64,000 bases of DNA from Asterochloris sp. CNOR1 (taxonomy: Eukaryota; Chlorophyta; Trebouxiophyceae; Trebouxiales; Trebouxiaceae): contig OZ017751.1 of NCBI GenBank assembly GCA_963969365.1, positions 2,604,001-2,668,000 on the forward strand, read 5' to 3'. The notes below the pieces were generated by a model. It was given only the letters and a program-made list of their open reading frames with translations. It had not been told where the DNA came from and made no database searches. The translations under genes were made by a program, and so were the position numbers. Position 1 is the first letter of the stretch. Every line of letters begins with the position of its first letter. Positions 36,252 through 48,729 of this stretch are shown here, piece by piece.

Positions 36252-36428
36252 AGTAATAGTGAACTTTAAAAAGGAATGAATAAACTTTTGGCAGCTCATG
36301 TGTTATCACCATTGCTGCAGTGTTCTGAAACAGTGAGGAGTGATTCCTTGTCCACTTCTTGGGTCAAAATGTGAAGTTGCGACCAGTAATTCAGGCAGGC
36401 TGGCAACGTCATCAAAATTCCAGACCCT

Positions 36429-38310
36429 ATGGCATTATTTGTCTTCTTTCTAGAAAAGCTGGGAATGACAGTGCATGCTTCAGCCAGGCCTGCCATCAGG
36501 GCTCAGAAGCCAGTTTCAAAGCAGCAAGCCTCCAGCAGCAATGCTGGTCCACTGTTCCTGCCTGTGCACCTTGGCCGCCTGGCTGCAAAGCACAGGGTTG
36601 TCTTGGCGCCTCTGACTAGGGGCAGAGCCCCAAGGTGGTCTGCAGCTTCTGCATGAAAACCATGCTCATGTCACTGAGCGCTTCCCACCTGAACCCTGCA
36701 GCAATGTGCCAAACGATCTCATGAAGGTCTACTACACGCAGCGTGCACAGGGCTCCCAGGGCGGCTTGCTCATCTCAGAAGCCACCTGTGTGAGCCCCAC
36801 CGCGCATGGCTATCCGGATACGCCTGGCATCTATACAGAGGGGCAGACAGAAGCATGGAAGCCCATTGTAAGGGCTGTGCACGAGAATGGCGGCATCATA
36901 GTGTGCCAGCTGTGGCATGCGGGCAGGACAAGCCATCCTGGTGAGGGGGCTGCTGCACCAAACGGCTGGCTGTCACACCATTGCACCACCTCATGCTGAG
37001 AATGCAGATCAGGCCACTCCCCTGTCGTGGACAGAGCTGCACTCCCAGGCAGTGAGATGTCAGACGTTAGCTGCTTCCCCTTTCAGGCAGTGAGGCTTCA
37101 GTGTTAGCAGTGCAGGGCTGTCTCCGCCTTTGATTTCTTGAGCACATACGCCATGCCTCTGACCAAAGCTTGTGCTGCTGCACAGATTGGCAACCTGGGG
37201 GTGCGCTGCCAGCTGGCCCTTCAGCCAGGTGCCCTGAGGGCCAGTGCCTGACACCCAGCGGCGAGATGAAGCCCTATGTGACGCCACACGCCCTGTCCCG
37301 GCAGGAAATCTTGCAGGTCATTGCTGACTATGCCAGGGCTGCAGAGAATGCCATGGCTGCAGGTGTGCCTTGTGCCTGCCTGCTGAATGCTGCCAGCATG
37401 ACCATGAAGCATGCACACTGCCTCTCTATGGCCGCATGCCCGAATGCGCCTCAGAACACATAGTGGTGCCCTGGCAGGCTTTGATGGCTGTGAGGTCCAC
37501 TGCGCCAATGGCTACCTGCCTGAGCAGTTTCTGAAAGACGGGCCCAATGGCAGGCAGGACGAGTATGGTGGGGATGCACAGCGGCGATGTCGATTTGTGC
37601 TGGACCTCATCCAGGCAGTCTGCAGAGAGGTTGGCAGCAATGCTGTGGGTGTCAGGTAAACTTTGCTCTGCAGAGATACTGAGCCAGCTCATCCTGGTAC
37701 AATCAGGCTGCTGTTGCAAAAATGGCTGTGCTTACTGAGACCTTCACATTGGAATGTACTCTGAGTTCCAGTTGCAACCCTGCAGGCTGTCCCCATTTGC
37801 CACTGAGAACGATTGCTTGGACAGCGCCCCCACCCAGACATACAGCACCCTCATTGAGCAGCTCAACAGCCTGCAGCTTGCCTACCTGCACCTGATTGAG
37901 CCGCGTGTTCACTACAACTTTGATGTGGAGACAGTGGACACCAACTACAAGGGTCTTAAGGCACTTCGAGAACTTTTCCAGGGCCCAGTGATTGCTGCAG
38001 GTTAGCTGTACGCTGGCATGCAATGCTCTGCTTCTGCAGTGTGCAATAAGGCCGGCATGGCCAACAGCCACCATCGCACAGCTTTTGCTGTGCTTCAGGT
38101 GGCTATGACAGGGCAAAAGCAATTGATGCTGTGAGCTCTGGGCGAGCGGACGCCATCGCCTTCGGGCGGCACTACCTTGCCAATCCTGATCTGCCACTCA
38201 GGCTCCAGCAGGGCCTGCCCCTTAACCAGTACAATCGCTCAACGTTTTACTCGGGAGGTGCAGAAGGCTACACAGATTACCCCTTTCATGAGAGTTCCTT
38301 AGTGCCATAA
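36429..38310 (+). CDS. Old Yellow Enzyme family flavin oxidoreductase
   Basis: FMN-dependent NADPH oxidoreductase that reduces activated C=C bonds, the family that includes plant 12-oxophytodienoate reductase. Exons are 36429-36634, 36702-36940, one starting near 37190, 37478-37656, 37785-38000 and 38098-38310. Motifs in order: VVLAPLTRGRAP, NVPNDLMKVYYTQRAQGSQG, LLISEATCVSP, IIVCQLWHAGRTSHP (flavin-binding Gln and His), then the active site CEVHCANGYLPEQFL with the His/Asn pair that binds the substrate carbonyl and the proton-donating Tyr. RQDEYGG, PVIAAGGYD, ADAIAFGRHYLANPDLPLRL and a phosphate-binding Gly-rich turn follow. The His-x-x-Asn arrangement is like yeast OYE1; plant OPRs carry His-x-x-His, so jasmonate synthesis should not be assumed. 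The N terminus is Ser/Ala/Lys/Arg-rich and could be a targeting peptide; an alternative ATG is at 36465. Confidence 0.93.
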
Positions 38311-39116
38311 CAGTCTGTCAGGTGCAGGTCAGGGCTGCTGCAGCCCCAGGGGGATGTCATGAACCGCTGCCCATCCTGACCACTTGCAGCTCATTGTGAT
38401 GCCTGAAAGGGGAGATATGTTAATTCTTGTCCGGGGCCCACCACCAACAAGCATAGGTGATGTAAATCTATCAAATCGGGTGGTAGCCACCAAGCCTGAA
38501 GTCAGAGAGTTGCTGCTGAGGAATCCTTATGGTGGAGGCTGGGAACTGAAGGACAGCCACAGTGGAACGGCAGAAGCAAGAGAGACCACAGATCTACAAG
38601 CAGCATCGGCACGTCAGCCCGCTGCACCTCTTTGAGCTCTGCCTGGAGGAGCCAGTACACAGTTCTCAGGGTACCTGGCAGCCTGGCCCTGCTCAGCAGT
38701 GCCCTAGCGGTGCTGATGGCCTCAGCACTTGTCCAAACAAACTTCTCATGCCAAGATTGTCTGCAGCAAGCGCGCTAAACGCAGGTGACACACCGCACCA
38801 GAGCTTTCCTGCAAGCTGTTAGACAGGCGTTGTGAGAGGCCCTCTGCTTCCATAGGAGCTGTGAGCCTGCCTCCTGCAACGGGGGGATTTGGCTGCATCA
38901 TCTGTTTGCGTCTCTGTTCATGCCACACTTCGCTGCAGTCTAGACCATCAAGCATCTACGGTGGTATCCCTGGAACCTGAGAGTCCCAACTGTAAAGCCC
39001 GAAGGTCAGCGCCCTGAGGCCTGTTTCACTGGCTCGAACAACAAACTGCCAGATACATGCGAGGTCATGCAGGTTTACATTTAGAGCTCAAAAATTTGAA
39101 GACGTTGACCAGCAGC
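38311..39116. other. Intergenic region between OYE and protease genes
   Basis: Both neighbours are on the plus strand. An 83-codon plus-strand frame (38384-38635) has an ATG but no recognisable domain and probably lies in the OYE 3' UTR. The protease promoter must lie near 39000-39116. Confidence 0.5.
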
Positions 39117-42100
39117 ATGGGGCTGTCTCATGTGCTCCATGGCTCGGTAGCATTGCTGCTGTGTTTGCAACTTGCCAGTCCCTCAAATGGCGCTCCAATC
39201 ACAGTTCATCCCCGGCGACCCAGATGGCCAAAGCAATATGAGGTAGGGGACCTGGTTGGTCCAATTGAATCTGACAGCAGGCTCAGCAGCCCTAGTCATG
39301 CTGAATGGGGCAGCCCACCATCTGTGGGCTCTGCCTGCAGGTCTCCTGGCAGTTCTCTCTCCCCTACGTGAAGCGGCTCCAATCTGTGGGCCTTGTGTAA
39401 GCATCACAGCAGCTTGTTGTCAAGCGCCATCCATTTCCATTCACAACCTGATCCTGCCCTTATGCAGCTACAACTACACAGTCTATCAGGACACAGAGCA
39501 TGGCCGCCAGTGCTTGGTGCGAGATGGCGTGGAGATCACTGTGGAGATCATCAGTACTGTGAGTGTTGTGCTATGCCACCTTCAAAGGTGCCAACTCAGG
39601 TCTCACCAGTGCTGCCCTTAGCATGCTGGCTGCGTTGACAGGAACCGGCACAGGCATGGGCAACTTGCTGCTCAGCTTGGCATCGGTGTGTGTCATCTCT
39701 GGTATTGGCACATCACAGTCCACATGCACATTCTGCAGAACCAGATGTTCCAGATTTATCCCAAGATCGACAAAGTGGGCTGCCGCGTGCTCAAGATCGA
39801 TGAGGGCGGCGGCCCCACCCTGCAGATGCAGGGACCAGCTGCACCCGGCGTAGCCGTGTCCAGTGGTGCAGCAGGCATTGCAGCCAGTCGCAGGCTGCTG
39901 GAGGACAAGCCCCACCCCCACCTGACCTTTGTGAGCTTTGGAGGCCTGGCTGCGCCACGACTGCTTTGCATCTCATTCTGAGCAGCAGGTCCTTGACAAC
40001 ACTGCTTTGCACAAGCGCCTGCTGCCGGTGTGCTTCAGGCTTGAGGATGACCAAGGCCACCTGGGCTGCATGCTCGCCTTCTTCCCCTGATGCATCAGCT
40101 GTCCTCAGCTGGCTTGCCTCTAAGCGCTGTTGCTCCACAGCTCTGGGCCCACATTGACTCCTGCACCTGGCTGCAGGTGTTGCCTGACCTGACAGAGTCA
40201 CGGTGGCAGTACAATGGCTGGGTGGAGCTGGGCAACCTGAAGGCTCATGAGTGGCAGTGGAAGGTCACAGAGGAAGAGGGATACGGCCAGTACCCCCTGT
40301 CCTACAAAATGTATGTGGATGATGTGAGCCTGCTTGGGCCTTAGCTTTGGGGGTCAAAGCCATGGACGAGTAGTGGGAGCCTGCGAGTAATGTGGCAGCA
40401 CTGTGGCGCAGCCCATGCCTGCCTGGTCATTGTGTTCCATCTTTTGCAGGCACTGCACGCTCGACAGGAGAGGGGTCACTTCGCCTGCATGGTCTTGGCT
40501 TGGGTGCTGGGCTGCAGTATGCAGCACCACATAGTAGATCGCGGGCCCTGCAGCAAACTGCAACCACTGCTATACTGGCAGTGAAGTGTAAGCGTGCCCT
40601 GCAGGAGGATGCACCCCTGGAGCTGCACATGTGGGGCACCAACCTCTATACAGGTGAGCTGCTGACAGACCTGCACTGGCCTTGCAAACAGCTGGTCACC
40701 TTTCAAGGGGTCTAGTCTCTTACCTGCAGGGTCATGGGCATGTCTGCAAGCCGGGGCTCACCAAACCCTAACGCTCATGTGGCTCTGTGCGCTGCTCTTC
40801 AGAGCTGCACCCTGTCTACCCTCAAAGGAGGCTGTGGCAATCTTCACACCAGCATTGAGCACTCACACACTGCGGCTGGCCTGTGCAGGTGGACACTATG
40901 ACGAGTATGTGGCCGACTTCCATGACTGGAGGCCAGGACCAATTGACGATGAAGTCTGGGAGACCCCCGATGTGTGCCGTGATCATCCTGACGCCATGCA
41001 GGCCCACCATGTGGACAGTGGGCTGCGCTTGGAGATGGCGAGGCAGGCCCCCAACAGGCACTGGGGTGAGTGCTGGAGCATGCAGGATCAGCCAGCACTG
41101 CGGAAATGGGGTCCAGTGTTGTTCACAGGGACTGGCGTCAAGAGGCCTTGCAGACCTTGCAATGCTGCCAGCTGGGACAGCTAGCCTTTGATGCTGCACG
41201 TCAGACGCCACAGCCAGTAGAGTTGTTTATTGCAGTGCCATACAAGCCTTTGGTCTGTAGCTTGCCTGCAGGCCTGACCGCTGCACTGCGCACGTGCACA
41301 GTGTGCAGACCAGCAGGCACCACGCAGCATCCACCCCTGCATCCTTTGCTGGGCCCCATGTCAGCACGCCACTGTCCCAGGTCCACAGTGTCTATGCGCT
41401 GCAGGTGATGCGGAGTACGATGCGTTTGTGCACCAGCACGGGAGGCGTCACTTCAGCGCTGAGGACTACAGCAGGCGCCAGCAGGTCTTTGGGGACAACA
41501 AGCACCTCATTGAGGTGGGAAGCAGCTGCAGCCTGCGGCCTGATGGTGTTAGACTAGGAAGAGGTGTCCTGAGCTGTCTCCAGGTGTTTCTATGCTTTTC
41601 AGGGTGTAGTCAGACTTGCTGTGCGGTGCTGACGCCATTATGTGCCAGACGCTCAAGTTGGTCTCTGCAGACAAGGAGCAGCTCTTATGGTGGGTAGCAG
41701 CTGCACCATCATTGATTGGCAGGTTTCTGAAAGCTGACAGTGTGGGGTCACTTCTGCCCAGAGGCAGCCCCTGCAACTGCTGCCTGCTGGCAGATCCCAG
41801 CGGCAGTCCTGGATCCCCTGCTCTGCCCTGCAGGAGTGGAACTCTGATGGTGCCAACAGCCACAGCCTGGGCGTCAATCGCTTTGCTGACTGGACCCACG
41901 AGGAGTACCTGCGCACGATGCTGCCCAACCACGGGCAGCCACGCCCCCAGATGACCCCAGACGGCCACAGCATGAAGGTTCACGTGCCCCTGGTGGCGGA
42001 GCACATGCTGCCCAGCACCGTGGACTGGCGGGGGACGGGGGCAGAGAGCCCCATCAAGGACCAGGCTGCATGCGGGTCCTGCTGGGTGAGCACTGGTGGC

Positions 42101-43943
42101 TGGGAACTTGCTGCAAGGGCCTGTGGGCTGGCGTGCTGCTGCAGCAGGATAGGTGTTTCAGGCTCTGCTGTCTGTCAGGCCAGCTCATCAGGCAGGAGCG
42201 GCTCCTACAGGCATCTCAAGGCATAGTCTCCAACACTGTGGACCAGCTGGGGGACCAGTGCGAAGAGCCTCAGACCGCCAGCGGGTTCTGCTGGGTAAGC
42301 TGGGCGGCATTGGCGTTGTGGACATGTCTGTGGGGTAGCTCTGGGAAGGACAGTTCAGTCCTCTGCTTCTGACTGCCTGGACATGATGGTGCTTGATAAG
42401 TGAGTGGGAGCCTGTTAGCATGGCCTGCAGACAGGCTGTACTCGGGCGGGCTGGTCAACTGTGCACCTCTGGCAGCTTGCATGTCCTGATAGTGCAGCAG
42501 AAGGCGCTGCAGTTTGAAGCGTTGCACTGCCAAAGAGTACGTGCTGCGCAGACCGTGGCAGTTGATGGTGCTGTGTGCCATCTGGGGCATGCCTTTGGCC
42601 GGCTCTTGGAAGCAGTCTGAATGCCCTCTGCTCCTGCAGGCCTTCGGCGCTGTAGGCACCTTTGAGACAGCCCTCTTTCGCGTGTCTGGCAAGCAGCGGC
42701 TGCTGTCTGAGCAGAACATGATGGACTGCGGCTGGGACACGGGGAACACTGCCTGCATGGGCGGCTATCAGGTCAGCCCTCCCCGCTTCAACAGGCAGCT
42801 GCCGAGCAGTCAAGACAAGCAAGGCCTGCTGAGTTGGGTGGAGCACTGCTGCCTTAGTTGACTGTCAAAGCCTGCTGGCACGGTTGGCCTGCACTGTGCT
42901 CAGGGCGGGCTTGTCGGGTCCACAGAGTGAGCTCTTTGCAGGGGCTGCAGAGGCCCAGTGCGGACACCTCACTTCGTTGTACAATGCATGGGCAGTGCAG
43001 CCATGCCCTTCACCCCATGAGCGCGACACGCCCCTGCCCGCTGCAGAACTTGGGCTTTGACTGGGCCTTCAAGCACGGCGTCCTGGACGCAGAGGAGCAG
43101 TACCCCTACCAGGGGGTGTCCAACTACTGCCGCAACACCTCCGACAAGGCCATTCACTTCAAGGTGTGCACGGTGCCAGCATTCTTGGCTCGAGCCGGTA
43201 CACTTTGGGCTGTGGCTGCTGCCTGCCACCTCAGAGTATGTGCTGCGGCTGCTGACACAGCATATCTGCTGCATGCTGCGAGCAATGGCCATTTGGCATC
43301 GACAGCTGCACTCAATGCAAGCCCTGACCAGCCCGCTCCAGACCTGCAGGGCAACTATACAATAGTGGACGGCTCTGAATATGGCCTGAAAGAAGCCCTG
43401 TTCACCAAAGGTGGCACTTTGTTTGCTGCGTGCATGTGTCAAGATTAGCATGCCTTTCAGAGGGCTTCCATCTGTTGCTGCACTTTGCTGCAGGTCCCAT
43501 GACTGTGTCAGTTGATGCAGCGCCCAAGTCATTCGTGTTCTACAAGAGCGGCGTCTACAACGAGAGCAAATGTCGCTCTGACCTGCCCGATCTGGACCAT
43601 GCTGTGTTTGCCTCAGGCTATGGGACCACTGAGGATGGGCAGGATTACTGGTGGGCCCTCCAGGAGAAACATGTTAACAGACCTCTCAGCTGACATGCAT
43701 TGCATCTGAGGGAGCTCTGCTGTGCTGCAGGCTTGTGCGCAACACCTGGTCCACATACTGGTGAGCGAGCATGAGATTACTGAGCACAGCGTGAGAGGAC
43801 TGCTGCATGCAGCAGGGCAAGCGCTCACTTGGGTGATGCATGTCTGCCGCAGGGGCGAGGATGGCTACATTCGCATTTCCAGGCGTGTGAATGATTGCGG
43901 CATTGCAACGCAACCCATGTATGTCGACCTGGAGCTCCAGTAA
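39117..43943 (+). CDS. Secreted papain-family (C1A) cysteine protease with an extra N-terminal domain, 26/29-kDa protease type
   Basis: Start at 39117 gives a signal peptide (MGLSHVLHGSVALLLCLQLA). Phase-checked exons include 39117-39242, 39342-39398 and 39468-39558; later ones lie at 39739-39929, 40177-40323, about 40605-40650, 40889-41063, 41405-41513, 41833-42084, 42641-42770, 43047-43161, 43351-43410, 43495-43649, 43731-43761 and 43855-43943. A roughly 250-residue N-terminal domain (for example WQFSLPYVKRLQSVGLVYN) resembles the extra domain of insect 26/29-kDa proteases and Dictyostelium CfaD. An I29 propeptide follows (VNRFADWTHEEYLR). The mature enzyme holds the oxyanion Gln and active Cys (DQAACGSCWAFGAVGTFE), GCRS-type cysteines, the catalytic His in LDHAVFASGYG and the Asn in LVRNTWSTYWGEDGYIRISR, where NTWS replaces the usual NSWG. 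It is probably lysosomal/vacuolar or secreted. Confidence 0.9.
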
Positions 43944-44201
43944 CCCCTGCTGTCAGTTGGAGTGAGCTAGCCAGTACAGCCAGATACCTGTGAGCAAACC
44001 TGTGACCCACAGCGCAGCCTAGGATCCCTTCTTGAAGCACTTCCCTGAGACTGGTACAATGTGGTGATGTATGAATGAATGCAAAGTTGCTTAGTGTCAG
44101 GTACCTCATGCGTTGCATATCTGCAACTGTCAAGGTGCGATGTCCAGCATTTTTTGCTCGACATGACCCTTCATGTGTGACTGTCAGATGCTCCAAGCTA
44201 T

Positions 44202-47200
44202 CTAGCTTTTCTCTTCAACTGTAGGGGTGGGCGGCTGAACTACAGCTCCAGCAGCCTTTGCAGCCTTGCTCAGTTTCCGGCCAAACTTGGAATTCATTAC
44301 TGCTGCACTGCAAGTGATGTCCCATACAGCCACTGTCCCCTTGGCCCCTCCCGCTGCCAGCAGCCATGGCGCCTCAGGGCAGAAGGCAGCCGAGAAGGCT
44401 GCCCCAACCTGCAAGGCATCCAGGCATGTCAGCAGCCTGTTTGCAGTCCAATAAGCAGTCCACAACTCAAAATTGTGAACAACACATGTTGCTGACCTTG
44501 AGGTCCTGCGCAGTGATGAGGCTTGGCTGTCCTGTGGACACGTCCCACAGCTTCACCTGCATGACACGATAGGGTTGCCAGGCTGCATGCATGCTGGACA
44601 GGGCATGCCAACAGCAGCATGCACGTGGCCCCGAGCAGACAACTGTTCACGCAAGCGATGGCAGCACACTGTACCTGCTTGTCTGTGGAGCAAGTGGCAA
44701 GGAGGCCAGGGGCGGCTGAGCTGAAGCTGAGGGCACATGTTGCGTGATCATGGGCTGACAGGCGGTACAATGCATCAGAGTTGGCGCCTTTGCGGGCGTC
44801 AAAGCAGGCCACAATGCCGTCCTCTGAGGACACCTGCACACAGGGGCAGGACAGACTCAGCATAGCAGGTGCTTGTGGTAGAGCGTAAGGCGCAGTAGCT
44901 GCCCGCTTGGGCTTGTGCTCCCCGTCAGATGCTCCTCTAAGCTGAGACTGCTGATGCTGGTTCAGCGGCTGGTCCCGCCGGTGGAGACATGTCCAGGCAG
45001 TAGGGGGCATGAAGGCATGAACCCTCCTTGAGCATATCTTCCAATCCTCAGTGTGCTCACCATGAAGCAGGTCGGGTCATGGGGGACCCACACCAGGGCC
45101 TCCACGTCTGCAGTGGTGCTCCAGTGCAGCACATCTGAGCCGTCTGAGCGCACATCTGCCTGCAGCCGCAGGCAAGCGCCCATTCAGTGCACCTGACCAT
45201 GCAGCAGACATGCTCAGACACGGCATGCCTGCAACAGCCGGGCTTCCTAATACTGTCCCACAATTTGTATGGGCAGGCCGCTGCTGGCCCAGCATCAACT
45301 GAAGCCTGGCGACCAAGTCCAGGCTCCTCTAGAAGAGCTTGCTCCTCCACGAGAGCTCCACATTGGCGCTATGATGCAGCGATGGCTGACCGTCTTCAGC
45401 AGAGTCTTTGAACAAGCCTCAAGGTGCTGGTCGCTGGCCCCACCAGGCAGCCCAGCTACTTACCAGACAGGCGGATTTGTCAAAGCTGCCGCTGAGCAGG
45501 ACGGAGCCCTGGTCGGGATTCCAGGCCACTGCCTGCACCTTGCCCGAGTGGTGCTGTAGTGTTGTGCTGCACTCCTGCGTCGCCAGATCCCACACCTGCA
45601 AACACCAAGAAGTGTAGCTGGGCTGCAACCAGTCTGGGGCACAACCCTTGCTTGTGGGGGAGTTGGCCCCTTCATGGCAGGGGTACCTGCTTTTGCGCAA
45701 TGCCGACACCCCTGTTGAGCACAACTTTCGTAGTGCAGTACCTGAAGGCTGCTCAAGCATGCTTTGCACTGCTAAGGCTGCTTTGACAACACATGGTCCA
45801 CTGCGTACCTTGACGGTGGTATCTGCAGAGGCGCTGGCCAGCACATTGCGGAAGGCAGGGTTCCAGGCCAGCCCCAGCACCGCGTCCGTGTGGCTGCCAG
45901 GCTTGACCTGGTGCCGGACTTTACGTTTCTTCTGCAGCACCAGCAGGAACACATACTTGCGGTGGCACATGCTTCTGGCCAAGATGCCGTGGTGCAGTGA
46001 GGGGAAGGCAAAGTGATGGCGTAGCAGCAAAGGTCAACACATGTCATGCTGACAGGGACAACTTTCCTTGACCATGCTGCATCAGAAAGGTGTTGAGGTA
46101 TCAGTCCCATGCATGCTTCTGGCAGCATGCAAGAGTCCTCACTGAGTCGTGTGCAGGCTGGCCAGCGCTCCATGTGGACATCTGTAAGTGTGAGAAAGGC
46201 AGCTCTTCACCTCTTGCGCCTTCCTCTACTCTGCCTGCCCTTGATCCAAGCAGGCAGGCAAGCTGAGCTGAGCACCTATCCAGCACTCTGACAGATCTGG
46301 CGATCACGATGTGGAGTGTCTTACCTCTCGCGCCTTTTTCTTTGCCTTTTTCTTCTCGGCCCGCGCCATCTCCGGCTCGATGTCGGCTGCCGGCGCTTCA
46401 GCCTCTCCCCCGAGCACCGCCACAGGCTCCACAGCACTGACATCGTTCAGGTCCCACAGCTCAATGCCCGGGGTCATCAGGCCCACGGCGGCCAGGTTGG
46501 CAGGGTCTGCGGCGCCTGAGGGGTTGCAGTCCAGCCAGGCCAGGCACAAGGGGAAGGCTGGCAGCATGATGTCATGGTGCACGTAGGCGTTCGCGCCGCC
46601 TGAGGGGCCAGCGGGCTCGTACACCCACACCTGCAGGGGCAGGAGGGAGCTTTTTTACAAGGAATGTCAAGACCTGTCATGCCCTGCAGTGGCCAGACGG
46701 TATGGCAAGCAATCGGCCCAATGATGCCCGCACTCAGCTGCCACAGATGGTGACATACAGCCCCACTGGAGACATGCCAGACAGCAAACACTGGCCCACA
46801 GGCTCGCCTCCGGGTTTCAAAATGAATTTTGAAAGCAGCTCATGGAGCCAAGCATGTGTGCAATCCCATGCTGCCTTTGCCCGCTGAGGATAGCAGCTGG
46901 CAGCCAGTGGCTTTGGCATCATCAAGAATGGGGGATGGCAGACTTGCATAGGCCGCTGACAATCTGGTTTTGGGTGCAACAGGGTGGCCCTGACAGCAAC
47001 GGGGCAGCCCACATTGCTACCAAGCGCTCACCTCAAGGTTGCTGATGTCTTCCTCGTTTCTGGCAGCCAGAATGACAAAGTCGGACTCCTGCATCTCAAA
47101 GTCCTCTGCCTCGCTGTCATCTGCATTGCCGGCTGTACGAATGTGGGGGTCCTGCAGGACAGGGCCACAACCCTGTACAGGGAATGCAGAGGAGCTGGTG

Positions 47201-48210
47201 ATCAGTCCAAGCCAGTGTCATGTCATGCAAGTGTCAGACAGAGCCTTGCTGCTGCAAAGTTCTGTGACAGGAGGTGGCCCATCAGAGGACCTGTCAAGGT
47301 CAGCATTTGTGTCAATGCAAGGGCTCATGTGCTGCCTGCAATCCAGCACGCAGCCAGGAGGAGCACAAAAGGAGGGAACCTGCTGCCTCAGTGTTCCTGT
47401 GGAGCACTATGCCATAAGCGGTACACAAATGGGAGCATTGGAAACAAAGACTAACATGGGTGACTGCTGCCCCATGGCTGGCGGAGCCTCACCTGCACAT
47501 TGCTTCTGTAGAAAGTCATGCCAGGGTTGCCTGAGCCAAAGATGCGGGCAGTATTGTCCTCTGCATCCTCGTCGTCATAGGCATCCATGTTCAGCTGAGC
47601 CAGCAGCTCGTCATCCGGCTCAAGATTGGCCTCTGCATCATTTGGCAGGGCAGTGTAACAAGGTGCGCTGAAGGCTGAGCAAGAGTGCTGACATGCAGCG
47701 CGTGGTGAGCCAGCAGCTTGACATCTCGCTCAGGTTGCTGCCCCTGCATCCTGCAGGAGAGCAGCACGGGCAGGGTTGCTGTTAAGATGTGTTTGTTTGC
47801 ACCTTCTGCAGGCACCCCGCATGTGCCTGCTGTGCGCTGGGAGCAGCACCTGTGACCTCTGCACGGCCTGTGCACATCAGTTTGGCTCAAATCGCAGAGT
47901 GCGGAATGGGGACGCCAGGCAACAAGCCTCAAGCTTGAGCACTACAGCAGCAAACACAGCACCGACCTGTGCTGCCATCCTGCTGGCTCTTCAGGTTAGC
48001 AGCGGCCGCCTTGGCCTGTGCTATCTGCTGAGCCTCGTCCAACATGGTCGTGTTCTCATCCTCAGAGCTTTCGCTCTCGCTCCATATGCCATCAGGTTCT
48101 TGCGGCGCTTCATCCTGCAGCTCTGCCAGCTGCTCCTCTGTGAGATCATCCTCTGGGGCTGTCACTGGATCAACCACTCCCCGCGGCAGCCAGGTTAGGG
48201 CAGAGATCAT
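44202..48210 (-). CDS. PWP1: PWP1, WD40-repeat nucleolar protein
   Basis: Periodic tryptophan protein 1 homologue, a chromatin- and nucleolus-associated WD40 protein implicated in rRNA production. The start at 48210 reads MISALTWLPRGVVDPV, as in PWP1. The N-terminal part is acidic (ESESSEDENTTMLDEAQQIA, DDELLAQLNMDAYDDEDAED, then DFEMQESDFVILAARNEED). The propeller blades follow: LAWLDCNPSG to GIELWDLNDV (about 46440-46560), HTDAVLGLAWNPAFRNVLAS (about 45840-45890), VWDLATQECSTTLQHHSGKV (about 45540-45595), VEALVWVPHDPTCFMVS (about 45060-45110), DGIVACFDARKG (about 44790-44830), APGLLATCSTDKQVKLWDV (about 44550-44720), and AAGGAKGTVAVWDI near the end. A Lys-rich insert (EKKKAKKKARE, about 46325-46360) interrupts the blades, as in known PWP1. 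Stop at 44202-44204. Divergent from RecN; convergent with the protease gene. Confidence 0.94.
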
Positions 48211-48729
48211 GGTTCAACAGCTGCAGGTGTCTTTATAAGGTGTCAACGCCCAGCCCGGACTTGCTGGGCCTGCTGCATGCAGATCATTGGCGGCAACGTT
48301 GCTTGTGAGACCCTTCCAAAACCCTTGCAGCTCTGCATGATTGGTTTTAGCCTGCTCATTATGATGTGTGCTTGTCATTGTATGTCTGTGCGTCACCAGA
48401 GCACGGGTGAAGCAGTCGTAGGGCCCCAGCTGTGGCCTGCTTTTACGATGATAATGTAAAATATCGTATGCTTGCTGCAGAATGTCACGGCCAGATGGTG
48501 CTCTGATGTCTGAAGCTGCTTCGGCAGGAGCAACGTCTTGGCTTCCGTTTATGGTGGAGGTCAGCTAGTGAGCCATGCATGAATATTGTTCCTTGATGAG
48601 CTACTGGGCGTACACCAGCTCCTCACAAATTTTCTGGCATCAAGCATACTCGAAACCTGCAGCTGAGGATTGAGTGCACATCTGGGGCTTGCAGGATCCT
48701 GCAAGATAAAGCCTTGTTTGAGGGCCACT
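48211..48729. promoter_or_regulatory. Shared intergenic region between PWP1 and RecN
   Basis: 519 bp between divergent start codons. It is somewhat richer in A and T than the flanking genes near 48340-48480 (for example ACGATGATAATGTAAAATATC). No specific element could be assigned. Confidence 0.45.

Noticed and set aside
36429-38310. Naming the OYE gene 12-oxophytodienoate reductase (OPR)
   Set aside because: The active site has His-x-x-Asn as in OYE1, where plant OPRs have His-x-x-His, so the specific jasmonate-pathway name is not supported.
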